This document shows, in pieces, positions 1-8,900 of a DNA stretch of 57,211 nt. Positions within the stretch are counted from its first letter, which is position 1, and each line of letters starts with the position of its first letter. The stretch comes from Rhodopseudomonas_A sp036404135 (GTDB taxonomy: Bacteria > Pseudomonadota > Alphaproteobacteria > Rhizobiales > Xanthobacteraceae). The notes below the pieces were generated by a model. The model saw only the letters and a list, made by a program, of their open reading frames with translations, searched no databases and had not been told where the DNA came from. Location: assembly GCF_036404135.1 (NCBI RefSeq), contig NZ_DASWPE010000201.1, positions 1-57,211 of the forward strand, in the 5' to 3' direction. Position numbers and translations under genes: made by a program.

Positions 1-154
1 CAGCCATGCATCAGGCGCGGATGGGCCAGCCGGAGCGAATCAGTGATTTGAATTTTGCGGTGTGGAGATCGGGCCATGGCGCGCCGGTCGGCGGCGCTCG
101 AACCGGCTCGCAGCAGGCCGGATGCCGGCCGCCCGCGGAAAAGACGATGGACAA

Positions 155-186
155 CAAAAAGGCCGGCGCAAGCGCCGGCCTTTCCG
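155..186 (-). terminator. Rho-independent terminator of the porin gene
   Basis: Perfect 12-bp inverted repeat, AAAGGCCGGCGC (158-169) with GCGCCGGCCTTT (172-183), around a 2-nt gap. Read on the minus strand the hairpin is followed by a T-rich stretch (CTTTTTGTTG), as expected of an intrinsic terminator. It lies about 40 bp beyond the porin stop. A second small hairpin (GAAGCTTC, 197-204 and 209-216) sits between the stop and the terminator. Confidence 0.85.
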
Positions 187-223
187 AGATTAGACGGAAG
201 CTTCGCGAGAAGCTTCGATCAGA

Positions 224-943
224 TCAATACTTCGCCAGGAGCGGTGCGCCGCCCAGGTTGAAGCGGTAGTTCAGGCCAGCCTTGACGGAGTGAACGTCGT
301 TGGTGAAGCCGCCGACAACCAGGCCCGGGGTGATGAAGCTGGTGTTGCCGAAGTTGTAGTACTGGTATTCGATCTTGCCCGACCAGTTCTGGGTGAACAG
401 GTATTCCAGACCGCCACCGACGGTGTAGCCATCGCTCTTGCTGGACACGCCAGCGGCAGCGCCGGTACCGACGATGGTCACAGTGGTGTCGTAGTCGGCG
501 AAGGCATAACCGCCCTTGACGTAGAGCAGCGCCGGACCCCAGGTGTAGCCGATACGGCCGGTCACGGAGCCGAGGCCCTTCTGCTTGTCGCTGAAGGAAT
601 AGACGCCGCCGACGACAACCGGATCGGTGCCCTGGTCGAGCCAGCTGTACTGGGCTTCAACACCCAACACCCAGTTCGGAGCGAACTGATAGTCATAGCC
701 GCCCTGCACACCGCCGAGGAACGTGCCATCGCTGCTGCGGGTCGCGCCGGTGCCGATGCTGTCGTCGCCGACGAAGGCGCCGCCGACGTGACCGCCGATG
801 TAGAAGCCGGTCCAGTTGTAGATCGGGGCAGCGACATAGGCCGGGGCCTTGGTGTAGGTGCGGGCGCCGAGGTCGGCGGCGAATGCCGGCACCGTCGCGG
901 CCATGGCGACGAGGGCCACGGTACCAAGCAGGAACTTCTTCAT
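224..943 (-). CDS. Outer-membrane beta-barrel porin, Omp25/Omp31 (RopB-like) family
   Basis: The 239-residue protein starts with a clear signal peptide (MKKFLLGTVALVAMAA, likely cleaved after residue 22, AFA|ADLG). The rest alternates polar and aromatic residues in beta-barrel fashion, with repeated GxxxGYxW-type strands (GRIGYTWGPALLYVKGGYAF) and a C-terminal aromatic strand, KAGLNYRFNLGG. This is typical of the small 8-stranded surface proteins abundant in Rhizobiales. The ribosome-binding site GGAGAG lies about 6 bases before the ATG. The gene stands alone: it is divergent from the zinc operon and has its own terminator. Its exact role (adhesion, membrane stability or pore) cannot be read from sequence. 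Confidence 0.9.
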   Translation of the reverse strand: MKKFLLGTVALVAMAATVPAFAADLGARTYTKAPAYVAAPIYNWTGFYIGGHVGGAFVGDDSIGTGATRSSDGTFLGGVQGGYDYQFAPNWVLGVEAQYSWLDQGTDPVVVGGVYSFSDKQKGLGSVTGRIGYTWGPALLYVKGGYAFADYDTTVTIVGTGAAAGVSSKSDGYTVGGGLEYLFTQNWSGKIEYQYYNFGNTSFITPGLVVGGFTNDVHSVKAGLNYRFNLGGAPLLAKY

Positions 944-1237
944 TTCATCTCTCCAGAATTTACTTGCAGAGGAGCCGTCCGTGGCTCCGTCTCACAGAGG
1001 CATAAACGCCTTTGTCTAAAAATGCTGTCACCCATAGGCCACAGTGGAATTGGAAGTAACCTTATGAGGGACCTCAAAATTTTGTGCTTAATGGAGCCCT
1101 AAACAAACCTTAATGATGCCTTAATTTGTAGCTTTTCCGCTGCCGCTCAACGCGGCATTAACCCTTTTTGCCTGCGCCGAGAGCAGTCTGTCCGGGAAGC
1201 CATTGCGATTCATGACCGCGCCGGTTTGCATCTTGTT

Positions 1238-1254
1238 ATGTTATAATATAACAT
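1238..1254. promoter_or_regulatory. Putative Zur operator (zinc-uptake repressor box)
   Basis: ATGTTAT-AAT-ATAACAT is a perfect 7-bp inverted repeat around a 3-nt centre, 28 bp before the ATG of the His-rich micro-ORF. It matches the known general form of alphaproteobacterial Zur boxes (TGTTATA..TATAACA). The AT-rich core could overlap the -10 element, which would let Zur block RNA polymerase. Reading it as Zur rather than Fur or Mur is an inference from the downstream zinc genes. The 944-1237 remainder holds only the porin leader and promoter area, including a small GGAGCC/GGCTCC hairpin near 971-988. Confidence 0.75.
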
Positions 1255-1281
1255 CCGTAACATTCGCCGCTGAGAGGTCCC

Positions 1282-1461
1282 ATGACGCCGCCGCACGACC
1301 ACCCCCATTTTGATTCCGCCCACCATCACGCTGCCGCGCTGCCGCATCCGTCGCAGTCGCCGCCGTGGTCGATCCTGCGCATGGCGGTGTGGTCGCGGCT
1401 CGGCGTCGCGTTCGCCATCAGCGCGCTGTTATGGGCCGCGGTCTTGACGGCGATGCGCTGA
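1282..1461 (+). CDS. Small His-rich membrane protein, first gene of the zinc operon
   Basis: A 59-residue ORF. The N-terminus is rich in histidine (MTPPHDHPHFDSAHHHAAA, eight His in the first 22 residues) and is followed by one hydrophobic helix (about residues 39-58, LGVAFAISALLWAAVLTA). A GAGAGG ribosome-binding site lies about 5 bases before the ATG. The stop is one base from the znuC ATG, so the two are almost certainly cotranslated. The position between a Zur-type box and znuC and the His-rich tail suggest zinc binding at the membrane, perhaps delivering or sensing zinc for the transporter; this is inferred. I do not recognise a named family. Confidence 0.75.
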   Translation: MTPPHDHPHFDSAHHHAAALPHPSQSPPWSILRMAVWSRLGVAFAISALLWAAVLTAMR

Positions 1462-1462
1462 G

Positions 1463-2221
<759 letters not shown>

Positions 2222-2223
2222 CC

Positions 2224-3099
2224 ATGGACACTCTTTATCAAGCGCTGGTCGCGCCGTTCACCGAGTTCGAATTCATGCGCCGGGCGCTGGCCGGCGTGCT
2301 GGCGCTGTCGCTCGGCGGCGCGCCGATCGGCGTATTCCTGATGCTGCGGCGGATGTCGCTGGCCGGCGACGCCATGGCGCACGCCATCCTGCCCGGCGCG
2401 GCGGTCGGTTTCCTATTGTCGGGGCTCAATCTGTTCGCGATGACGTTCGGCGGATTGATCGCCGGCTTCGCGGTGGCGATCCTGTCCGGCGTGGTGTCGC
2501 GCGCCACCGAACTGAAGGAAGACGCCTCGCTGGCGGCGTTCTATCTGGTGTCGCTGGCGCTCGGCGTCACCATCGTCTCGATGAAGGGCAGCAACATCGA
2601 CCTGTTGCACGTGCTGTTCGGCAACATCCTGGCGATGGACGACCAGACTCTGTTGGTGATCGCCTTCAACGCCACGCTGACGCTGCTGGTGCTGGCGGTG
2701 ATCTTCCGGCCGCTGGTGATCGAATGCGTCGATCCGGTGTTCCTGCGCAGCGTCAGCCGCGCCGGCGGCCCGGCGCATCTGATCTTTCTGGCGCTGGTGG
2801 TGATCAACCTGGTCAACGGCTTCCACGCGCTCGGCACGCTGCTCGCGGTCGGGCTGATGATCCTGCCGGCCGGCATCGCGCGGTTCTGGTCGCGCGACAT
2901 CACCGGGATGATTCTCATCGCGGTCGCCAGCGCCATGGTCTCCGGCTACGCCGGGCTGGTGCTCTCGTTCCAGACCAAAGTGCCGTCCGGCCCCGCGATC
3001 ATCCTGATGGCGGCGCTCATCTATCTCGTCTCGGTGCTGTTCGGCTCGGCCGGCGGCATCCTGCGGCGGCTGTTTCCCGGCCGTCATCTCGAAGCCTGA
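2224..3099 (+). CDS. znuB: Zinc ABC transporter permease ZnuB
   Basis: The 291-residue polytopic membrane protein has about eight to nine hydrophobic segments and is of the ABC-3 permease family. Its middle carries the family-typical GDAMAHAILPGAAVGF region, where the permease contacts the ATPase. I chose the ATG at 2224, two bases after the znuC stop. The open frame extends upstream inside znuC, but that part is a shadow of the ATPase gene. It forms the inner-membrane channel of the ZnuABC importer. Confidence 0.92.
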   Translation: MDTLYQALVAPFTEFEFMRRALAGVLALSLGGAPIGVFLMLRRMSLAGDAMAHAILPGAAVGFLLSGLNLFAMTFGGLIAGFAVAILSGVVSRATELKEDASLAAFYLVSLALGVTIVSMKGSNIDLLHVLFGNILAMDDQTLLVIAFNATLTLLVLAVIFRPLVIECVDPVFLRSVSRAGGPAHLIFLALVVINLVNGFHALGTLLAVGLMILPAGIARFWSRDITGMILIAVASAMVSGYAGLVLSFQTKVPSGPAIILMAALIYLVSVLFGSAGGILRRLFPGRHLEA

Positions 3100-3110
3100 A
3101 CGGAGACACC

Positions 3111-3992
3111 ATGCGACGATTTTTTCAGACCGCCAGCCTCGTGCTGACCGCCCTCACCGCGACCATCCCAGCGCATGCGCAAGACCGCATCGACGTGGTC
3201 GCAAGCTTCTCGATCCTGGAGGATTTCGTCCGCAATGTCGGCGGCGATCGCGTTGCCGTCGCCACCCTGGTCGGCCCGGGCGGCGACGCCCATGTCTATA
3301 CGCCGACGCCGGCGGACGCCAAGAAGATCACCGACGCCAAGCTCGTGATCATCAACGGGCTCGGCTTCGAGGGCTGGCTGCCGCGGCTGGTGAAATCCTC
3401 CGGCGGCAAGGCCGAGATCGCTACCGCGACCAAGGGCATCGCGCCGCGCAAGCTCGACGGCCACGCCGATCCGCATGCCTGGCAGGCGGTGCCCAATGCC
3501 AAGATCTACGTCGCCAACATCCGCGACGCGCTGACCGCCGCCGATCCCGCCGGCGCCGACGCCTACCGCGGCAATGCCGCGGCCTATCTGGCCAAGCTCG
3601 ACGCGCTGGACGGCGAGATTCGCGCCGGCGTGGCGCAGATCCCGCCGGAGCGCCGCAAGGTGATCTCCACCCACGACGCGTTCGGCTATTTCGCCCAGGC
3701 CTATGGCTTAGCCTTCATCGCGCCGCAGGGCGTGTCCACCGAATCCGAGGTCAGCGCCAAGGATATCGCCAGCATCATCAAGCAGGTGAAGGCGGAAAAA
3801 CTGCCCGCGGTGTTCCTGGAAAACATCAGCGACCCGCGCCTGATGCGGCGGATCGCCGCCGAGACCGGCGCCAAGGTCGGCGGTTCGCTGTATTCCGACA
3901 GCCTGACCGACGAAAAGGGCGAAGCCCCCACTTACATTGATATGGTCAGGCACAATATAAAGGCGCTGACGAGCGCGCTGACCACCGAGTAA
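3111..3992 (+). CDS. znuA: Periplasmic metal-binding protein ZnuA (cluster A-I)
   Basis: The 293-residue periplasmic protein has a signal peptide (MRRFFQTASLVLTALTATIPAHA|QD). The expected metal ligands of the cluster A-I family are visible: GGDAHVYTPTP, DPHAW, STHDAF and LYSDSL. It captures Zn(II), or possibly Mn(II), and passes it to ZnuB. It lacks the long His-rich mobile loop found in many enterobacterial ZnuA proteins, so metal specificity is less certain from sequence alone. The start is 11 bases after znuB, with a CGGAGAC ribosome-binding site. Operon context and the upstream Zur-type box support zinc. Confidence 0.9.
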   Translation: MRRFFQTASLVLTALTATIPAHAQDRIDVVASFSILEDFVRNVGGDRVAVATLVGPGGDAHVYTPTPADAKKITDAKLVIINGLGFEGWLPRLVKSSGGKAEIATATKGIAPRKLDGHADPHAWQAVPNAKIYVANIRDALTAADPAGADAYRGNAAAYLAKLDALDGEIRAGVAQIPPERRKVISTHDAFGYFAQAYGLAFIAPQGVSTESEVSAKDIASIIKQVKAEKLPAVFLENISDPRLMRRIAAETGAKVGGSLYSDSLTDEKGEAPTYIDMVRHNIKALTSALTTE

Positions 3993-4040
3993 GGGGCACC
4001 CCTGGCTCCGGCGCGGCTCAACCAGAATCCCGCCGGAGTC

Positions 4041-5081
4041 ATGATGTCTGAACCCACCGCCGCAAAAATCCCCGTGACCGTGCTGACCGGCTATCTCGGC
4101 GCCGGCAAGACCACGCTGTTGAACCGCATCCTGTCGGAAAACCACGGCAAGAAATACGCGGTGATCGTCAATGAATTCGGCGAAATCGGCATCGACAACG
4201 ACCTGATCATCGGCGCCGATGAAGAAGTGTTCGAGATGAACAACGGCTGCATCTGCTGCACCGTGCGCGGCGATCTGGTGCGCATCCTCGGCGGCCTGAT
4301 GAAGCGCAAGGGCAAGTTCGACGCCATCATCGTCGAGACGACTGGCTTGGCTGATCCGGCGCCGGTGGCGCAGACCTTCTTCGTCGACGAGGACGTGCAG
4401 AACGCAGCCCGGCTCGACGCCGTGGTGACGGTGGCCGACGCCAAATGGCTGAGCGAGCGGCTGAAGGATGCGCCGGAAGCCAAGAACCAGATCGCCTTCG
4501 CCGACGTCATCGTGCTGAACAAGACCGATCTCGTCAGCAAGGCCGAACTCGCCGAAGTCGAGGCGCGGATCCGCGCCATCAACCCCTACGCCAAGCTGCA
4601 TCGCACCGAGCGTTGCCAGGTGGCGCTCGCCGACGTGCTGGAGCGCGGCGCCTTCGACCTCGACCGCATCCTGGAGATCGAGCCGCAGTTCCTCGAAGCC
4701 GGCGACGATCACGACCATGATCACCACGATCATGATCATCACCACCATGATCACGACCACGGCCTGAAGCATTACCACGATGAGGACATGCAATCGCTGG
4801 CGCTGCACAGCGACAAGCCGGTCGATCCCGCCAAATTCATGCCCTGGCTGCAGCAACTGATCGCCGCCGAGGGCGGCAAGATCCTGCGCTCCAAGGGCAT
4901 TCTTTCGTTCAGCGGCGACGACGACCGCTACGTGTTTCAGGGCGTGCACATGATGCTGGAAGGCGATCATCAACGCGCCTGGAAGGACGGCGAAGCGCGG
5001 CAGAGTCGGCTCGTGTTCATCGGCCGCGACCTGCCCGAGCAGGTGATCCGCGACGGCTTCGAACAATGTCTCGCCGCGTGA
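4041..5081 (+). CDS. COG0523 (CobW/ZNG1-like) zinc metallochaperone GTPase
   Basis: The 346-residue G3E-family GTPase has a Walker A GYLGAGKTT (17-25), the family metal-binding CxCC motif GCICCTVRGDL (Cys70, Cys72, Cys73) and a guanine-specifying NKTD. A long His/Asp-rich stretch follows (about residues 223-248, alternating HDHDHH), then the CobW C-terminal domain. Members linked to Zur insert or traffic zinc during starvation (ZagA/ZNG1 type), and this operon position fits that. It is 48 bases downstream of znuA. ATG ATG offers two adjacent starts (4041 or 4044). A cobalamin (CobW) role is less likely because no cob genes are near. Confidence 0.88.
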   Translation: MMSEPTAAKIPVTVLTGYLGAGKTTLLNRILSENHGKKYAVIVNEFGEIGIDNDLIIGADEEVFEMNNGCICCTVRGDLVRILGGLMKRKGKFDAIIVETTGLADPAPVAQTFFVDEDVQNAARLDAVVTVADAKWLSERLKDAPEAKNQIAFADVIVLNKTDLVSKAELAEVEARIRAINPYAKLHRTERCQVALADVLERGAFDLDRILEIEPQFLEAGDDHDHDHHDHDHHHHDHDHGLKHYHDEDMQSLALHSDKPVDPAKFMPWLQQLIAAEGGKILRSKGILSFSGDDDRYVFQGVHMMLEGDHQRAWKDGEARQSRLVFIGRDLPEQVIRDGFEQCLAA

Positions 5082-6100
5082 TGGAAGAGTTCGACCCGGC
5101 CGGACCGGCAGACTCCATCGCCTCGGTCACCGACCGGGTCCGCAGCATCGATCTCGGCGGCCCCGCAAGTGCTGCGTATTTTCTCGGCGCGACGCTGGTT
5201 GTCGTCGGCGCCGAGGAAACCGTGACGCTGGTCGACGCCGCCTGCGAAACCGCACGCGTCGAGGTCAGCGGCGGCGCGATTCTCTGCGCCGCCAGCGACG
5301 GCAAACGGGTGGTGCTCGGCGGCGACGACGGCAAATTGAGCGCCGTCGAAAGCAGTGGCAAACCTGTGGCAATCGCCACCGACCCGAAACGGCGCTGGAT
5401 CGACAATGTCGCGCTGCATCCGGACGGCGCGGTGGCCTGGTCCGCCGGTAAAATCGCCTTCGTCCGCGGCGCGAAGGGCGAGGACAAGTTTTTCGAGGTG
5501 CCTTCGACGGTCGGCGGGCTAGCGTTTGCGCCAAAGGGGATGCGGCTCGCCATCGCGCATTACAACGGCGTGACCTTGTGGTTTCCCAACATGGCGGCGA
5601 ACGCCGAAATGCTGGAATGGGCCGGCTCGCATCTCGGCGTGGTGTTCAGCCCGGACAACAAATTCCTGGTCACCACGATGCACGAGCCGGCGATGCATGG
5701 CTGGAGGCTCGCCGATTCCCAGCACATGCGGATGAGCGGCTATCCCGGGCGGGTGCGCTCGATCTCCTGGACCGCCGGCGGCAAGGGGCTCGCCACCTCG
5801 GGCGCCGACAGCGTGATCGTCTGGCCGTTCGCCGCCAAGGACGGGCCGATGGGCAAGCAGCCGGCGATGCTGGCGCCGCTCTCGGCGCGGGTTTCGGCGG
5901 TGGCCTGCCATCCCAAGCAGGACATTCTCGCCGCCGGCTATAGCGACGGCACCGTGCTGATGGTGCGGCTCACCGACGGCGCGGAAATCCTGGTGCGCCG
6001 CAACGGCAAGGGTGCAGTGTCGGCGCTGGCCTGGAGCAGCAACGGCGCGATGCTGGCGTTTGCCGCCGAGGACGGCGAGGCAGGGCTTCTGACGCTGTAA
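5081..6100 (+). CDS. WD40-repeat protein of the zinc operon
   Basis: The 339-residue protein is built of WD40-like blades (for example LAFAPKGMRLAIAHYNGVTLW, and SWTAGGKGLATSGADSVIVW), consistent with a seven-bladed propeller. No signal peptide is seen, so it is probably cytoplasmic. The ATG at 5081 overlaps the COG0523 stop as TGATG, a coupling signature; an in-frame ATG at 5066 is possible. WD40 proteins act as scaffolds, so a role with the GTPase as a partner in zinc delivery is a reasonable guess from the coupling, but nothing in the protein shows metal binding. Confidence 0.85.
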   Translation: MEEFDPAGPADSIASVTDRVRSIDLGGPASAAYFLGATLVVVGAEETVTLVDAACETARVEVSGGAILCAASDGKRVVLGGDDGKLSAVESSGKPVAIATDPKRRWIDNVALHPDGAVAWSAGKIAFVRGAKGEDKFFEVPSTVGGLAFAPKGMRLAIAHYNGVTLWFPNMAANAEMLEWAGSHLGVVFSPDNKFLVTTMHEPAMHGWRLADSQHMRMSGYPGRVRSISWTAGGKGLATSGADSVIVWPFAAKDGPMGKQPAMLAPLSARVSAVACHPKQDILAAGYSDGTVLMVRLTDGAEILVRRNGKGAVSALAWSSNGAMLAFAAEDGEAGLLTL

Positions 6101-6175
6101 GGCTGCTGACGCTGTCGGCCGCGGGAACTTTGCCGTTCGGCGCTCGTTGAATCCGGCACATCCGAGTGCAGGCTG

Positions 6176-6505
6176 ATGACGAAGCTCGAAAGGACACGCG
6201 CCTTGAAACGGGATTTGGTGCTCGCCGGGTTGATGATCGCGGCGGGACTGACGATCTCCGCAGTGTCGTTTGCGGAACTGGCGAGCCAGCCGAAACTCGC
6301 GCAAGCGACACAGCCTTTGCAATCCACACCCGGCGCCGAGACCAAGCCGTCGGCGCCCGCCGAGCCCGGCACCACCGGCGCCCGGCCGCGCGAACTCGCG
6401 CCGGAGCCGGCGCGGCCCGACCCCGAGGCGCAGAGTTCGGGCGCAACACCGGCGCTGCCGCCGGCCCCGGCGGAAAAAACCGGCGATCCGATTCCGGCGA
6501 AGTAA
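6176..6505 (+). CDS. Small Pro/Ala-rich exported or membrane-anchored hypothetical protein
   Basis: A 109-residue ORF with a charged N-terminus, one hydrophobic segment (about residues 13-33, DLVLAGLMIAAGLTISAVSF) and a long low-complexity tail rich in Pro, Ala, Glu and Thr. This looks like a signal anchor with a disordered periplasmic tail. It lies 75 bases after the WD40 gene on the same strand and could be a separate unit. No family is recognised. Its reality is supported by the hydrophobic N-terminus and clean position, but low-complexity Pro/Ala text arises easily in GC-rich DNA. Confidence 0.5.
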   Translation: MTKLERTRALKRDLVLAGLMIAAGLTISAVSFAELASQPKLAQATQPLQSTPGAETKPSAPAEPGTTGARPRELAPEPARPDPEAQSSGATPALPPAPAEKTGDPIPAK

Positions 6506-6553
6506 GCGGGATCAATTCGACGAAATCCATCACCGGCTGACTTCGCCATTGAT

Positions 6554-6677
6554 GTCATTCCGGGGCGCGAGAGCGATAGCTCATGCGAACCCGGAATCTT
6601 GCGACAGGCCAGCCGCTTCACGCGCAGCGAGATTCCGGGTTCGCGGGCGGCTCGCGCCGCCCGCGCCCCGGAATGAC
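6554..6677. repeat. Family A palindromic repeat, copy 1
   Basis: About 124 bp. Ends GTCATTCCGGGGCGCG (6554-6569) and CGCGCCCCGGAATGAC (6662-6677) are perfect complements. An inner pair, CGAACCCGGAATCT and GAGATTCCGGGTTCG, makes a long cruciform-like hairpin. It lies between the convergent 6176-6505 gene and homospermidine synthase, 5 bp from the latter's stop, so it could act as a two-way transcript end. Confidence 0.9.
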
Positions 6678-6682
6678 ACCTC

Positions 6683-8119
6683 TCAGCGCACCAGCACGTT
6701 GCGGAACTGCCAGGGGTCGGACGTATCGATGTCTTCCGGGAACAGGCCGGGGCGATCGTTGAGCGGGGTCCAGTCGGTGTAGTAGCCTTTCACCGGGCCG
6801 AGATACGGCGTCTGCACTTCCAGGCAGCGGCGGAAATCCAGTTCGTCGGCCTCGACGATGCCGGCTTTGGGATTTTCCAGCGCCCACACCATGCCGGCCA
6901 GCACCGCCGACGACACCTGCATGCCGGTGGCGTTCTGATACGGGCAGACCTCGCGGGTTTCCTCGATCGAGAGCTGCGAGCCGTACCAATAGGCGTTCTT
7001 GGCGTGGCCGTAGACCAGCACGCCCAACTCGTCGATGCCGTCCTCGATCTCGTTCTCGTCGAGGATGTGCCATTTCGGCTGCATCTTGCCGGTGGCGCCG
7101 AACATTTCGTGCAATGACAACACGGCATCGTTGGCCGGGTGATAGGCGTAATGGCAGGTCGGGCGATACACCACGTTCTGGCCGTCGCGCACCGTGAAGT
7201 AATCGGCGATCGAGATCGATTCGTTGTGGGTGACCAGGAAGCCGTATTGCGCGCCGGGCGTCGGGCACCAGGAGCGAACGCGGGTGTTGGCGCCGGGCTG
7301 CAACAGATAGATCGCCGCACCGCAGCCTTCGGTGTGGGTGCGGCCGTTGTCGGGCATCCAGGTTTCATGGGTGCCCCAGCCGAGCTCGGCCGGCTGCAGG
7401 CCTTCGGAGACGAAGCCCTCGACCGACCAGGTGTTGACGAACACGTTGATCGGCTTCGGCTTCTTCGAACGCTGGGTATCGCGCTCGGCGATGTGGATGC
7501 CCTTGACGCCGAGCTTCTGCGCCAATTGCCCCCAGCCTTCGCGGCTCTTCGGCTCATTGATCTCGAGGCCGGTGTCCTTGGCGATATCCAAGAGCGCCTG
7601 CTTGACGAACCACGACACCATGCCGGGATTGGCGCCGCAGGTGGAGACCGCGGTGGTGGCGCCCGCGCCGGCCTTGGCCTTGGCGGCCAGCAAGGTCTCG
7701 CGCAGCGCGTAGTTGGAGCGCTTTTCCGGGCCGGCGCTCTTGTCGAAGTAGAAGCCCAGCCACGGCTCGACCACGGTGTCGATGTAGAGCGCGCCGATCT
7801 CCTGGCACATCGTCATGATGTCGACCGAGGAGGTGTCGACCGACAGGTTGACGCAGAAGCCCTGGCCGCCGCCTTCGGTGAGCAGCGGAATCAGCAGTTC
7901 GCGATAATTGTCTTTGGTCACCGCCGACTTGATGAAGCGCACATTGTGCTGCTTGGCCAGCTCGCCGTCCTCGTGCGGATCGATGATGACGAAGCGCTCT
8001 TTGTCATACTCGAAGTGCCGCTCGATCAAAGGCAGCGTGCCTTTGCCGATCGAGCCGAAGCCGATCATCACGATGGGGCCGGAAATCTTGGCGTGGATCT
8101 TGGCGGCGGGGGCGGGCAT
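6683..8119 (-). CDS. hss: Homospermidine synthase
   Basis: The 478-residue protein matches the bacterial homospermidine synthase family (saccharopine-dehydrogenase-like fold). Using NAD it joins two putrescines, or putrescine and spermidine, into sym-homospermidine, the characteristic long polyamine of many alphaproteobacteria. Seen in sequence are the N-terminal dinucleotide site VMIGFGSIGKGTLP (about residues 17-30) and long conserved stretches such as CGANPGMVSWFVKQAL and PTCHYAYHPANDAVLS. Length is normal for the family (about 475-480). It shares the strand with ornithine decarboxylase upstream, which makes its substrate putrescine. It ends beside a family A repeat. Confidence 0.95.
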   Translation of the reverse strand: MPAPAAKIHAKISGPIVMIGFGSIGKGTLPLIERHFEYDKERFVIIDPHEDGELAKQHNVRFIKSAVTKDNYRELLIPLLTEGGGQGFCVNLSVDTSSVDIMTMCQEIGALYIDTVVEPWLGFYFDKSAGPEKRSNYALRETLLAAKAKAGAGATTAVSTCGANPGMVSWFVKQALLDIAKDTGLEINEPKSREGWGQLAQKLGVKGIHIAERDTQRSKKPKPINVFVNTWSVEGFVSEGLQPAELGWGTHETWMPDNGRTHTEGCGAAIYLLQPGANTRVRSWCPTPGAQYGFLVTHNESISIADYFTVRDGQNVVYRPTCHYAYHPANDAVLSLHEMFGATGKMQPKWHILDENEIEDGIDELGVLVYGHAKNAYWYGSQLSIEETREVCPYQNATGMQVSSAVLAGMVWALENPKAGIVEADELDFRRCLEVQTPYLGPVKGYYTDWTPLNDRPGLFPEDIDTSDPWQFRNVLVR

Positions 8120-8194
8120 TGGCGAAATCTCCAGGGATAAAAACAGGCCGGCGACGCGATCGTCGCCGGCGCAGGACAGGAATAGGGGGAAGGC

Positions 8195-8584
8195 TCAGGC
8201 CTGGCGGCGTTTGGCGGTGACTTCGATTTCGATCTTCATCTCCGGCTTGAACAAGGCCGCCACCGTGACGATGGTGCAGGCCGGACGGATTTCGCTGAGA
8301 TGCTCGCCGCACACCGCAAACACCGCGTCGGCGTCCTTCGGATCGGTGATGTAGTAGGTGGCGCGCACCAGATCGGCCAGCGCGAAGCCAGCTTCCTCGA
8401 GCACGCCCTCGATGGTCTTGAACGCGTTCTGTGTCTGCGCCGTGACACCCTCCGGCAGCGTCATGGTGGCGTAGTCGAAGCCGGTGGTGCCGGAGACGAA
8501 GGCGAAATCGCCGTCGACCACGGCGCGGCTGTAGCCGGCGGTCTTTTCGAAGGGCGATCCGGTGGAAATCAGGCGACGGGACAT
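8195..8584 (-). CDS. RidA/YjgF/YER057c/UK114-family protein
   Basis: The 129-residue protein carries the RidA fold features: FVSGTTGFD, QTQNAFKTIEGVLEEAG, the VRATYYITD stretch, and the C-terminal RPACTIVTVAAL with the substrate-binding Arg. RidA enzymes hydrolyse reactive imines made by PLP enzymes, and several paralogues have other deaminase roles. I chose the internal ATG at 8584; a longer frame starts at 8629 but adds an unconserved Cys/Ser-rich piece. Lying between a PLP decarboxylase and a polyamine synthase, it may clear reactive amine/imine by-products; that link is inference. Confidence 0.88.
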   Translation of the reverse strand: MSRRLISTGSPFEKTAGYSRAVVDGDFAFVSGTTGFDYATMTLPEGVTAQTQNAFKTIEGVLEEAGFALADLVRATYYITDPKDADAVFAVCGEHLSEIRPACTIVTVAALFKPEMKIEIEVTAKRRQA

Positions 8585-8717
8585 TGCGTTGACCTTGCAG
8601 CAGGAGCGTGACGGGTTGCGGTCAGGCAATGCCGTGTCTGCGCCGCCAAATCAAGCTGGCGATCGGGCTATTTTCCGCCGGCGCCTGGCAATGCCGAAAA
8701 CCCGCTGATTCTGCCGG

Positions 8718-8900
8718 TCAGGAACGCTCCGACACCGGCCCGCGGCGCCGCGTCAGCACGTCGATGACGATCTCGATCACCAGCAGGATCAGGATGATGG
8801 TGGTGATCGCCGGCCGGGTCTCGCGGCGGCTGCGCACTACGACATGCTCGCAGCACAGCTCGGCATCGATCGTGTCCAGGACCTCAAGACTTCGCGCCAT
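8718..8900 (-). CDS. Small single-helix membrane protein coupled to the GNAT gene
   Basis: A 60-residue ORF with a charged N-terminal half (MARSLEVLDTIDAELCC...) and one strong transmembrane helix (ITTIILILLVIEIVIDVL, about residues 32-49). Its ATG overlaps the GNAT stop as TGATG, or it starts three bases earlier at a GTG. Stop/start overlap argues that it is translated. The layout (LxxL.xIDxEL, then a hydrophobic helix with IE) is loosely like the C-terminal tail of RMD1/DUF155 proteins, so it could be a relic, but this is a weak resemblance. The gap 8585-8717 holds nothing recognisable. Confidence 0.45.
   Translation of the reverse strand: MARSLEVLDTIDAELCCEHVVVRSRRETRPAITTIILILLVIEIVIDVLTRRRGPVSERS

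Noticed and set aside
1..150. Short open frames at the left edge.
   Set aside because: No ribosome-binding site or protein-like composition; the region seems to be only the space beyond the porin terminator.
3708..5066. 452-codon minus-strand frame opposite znuA and the COG0523 gene.
   Set aside because: Shadow frame; its Val/Met-rich section simply mirrors the His-Asp codons of the COG0523 protein.
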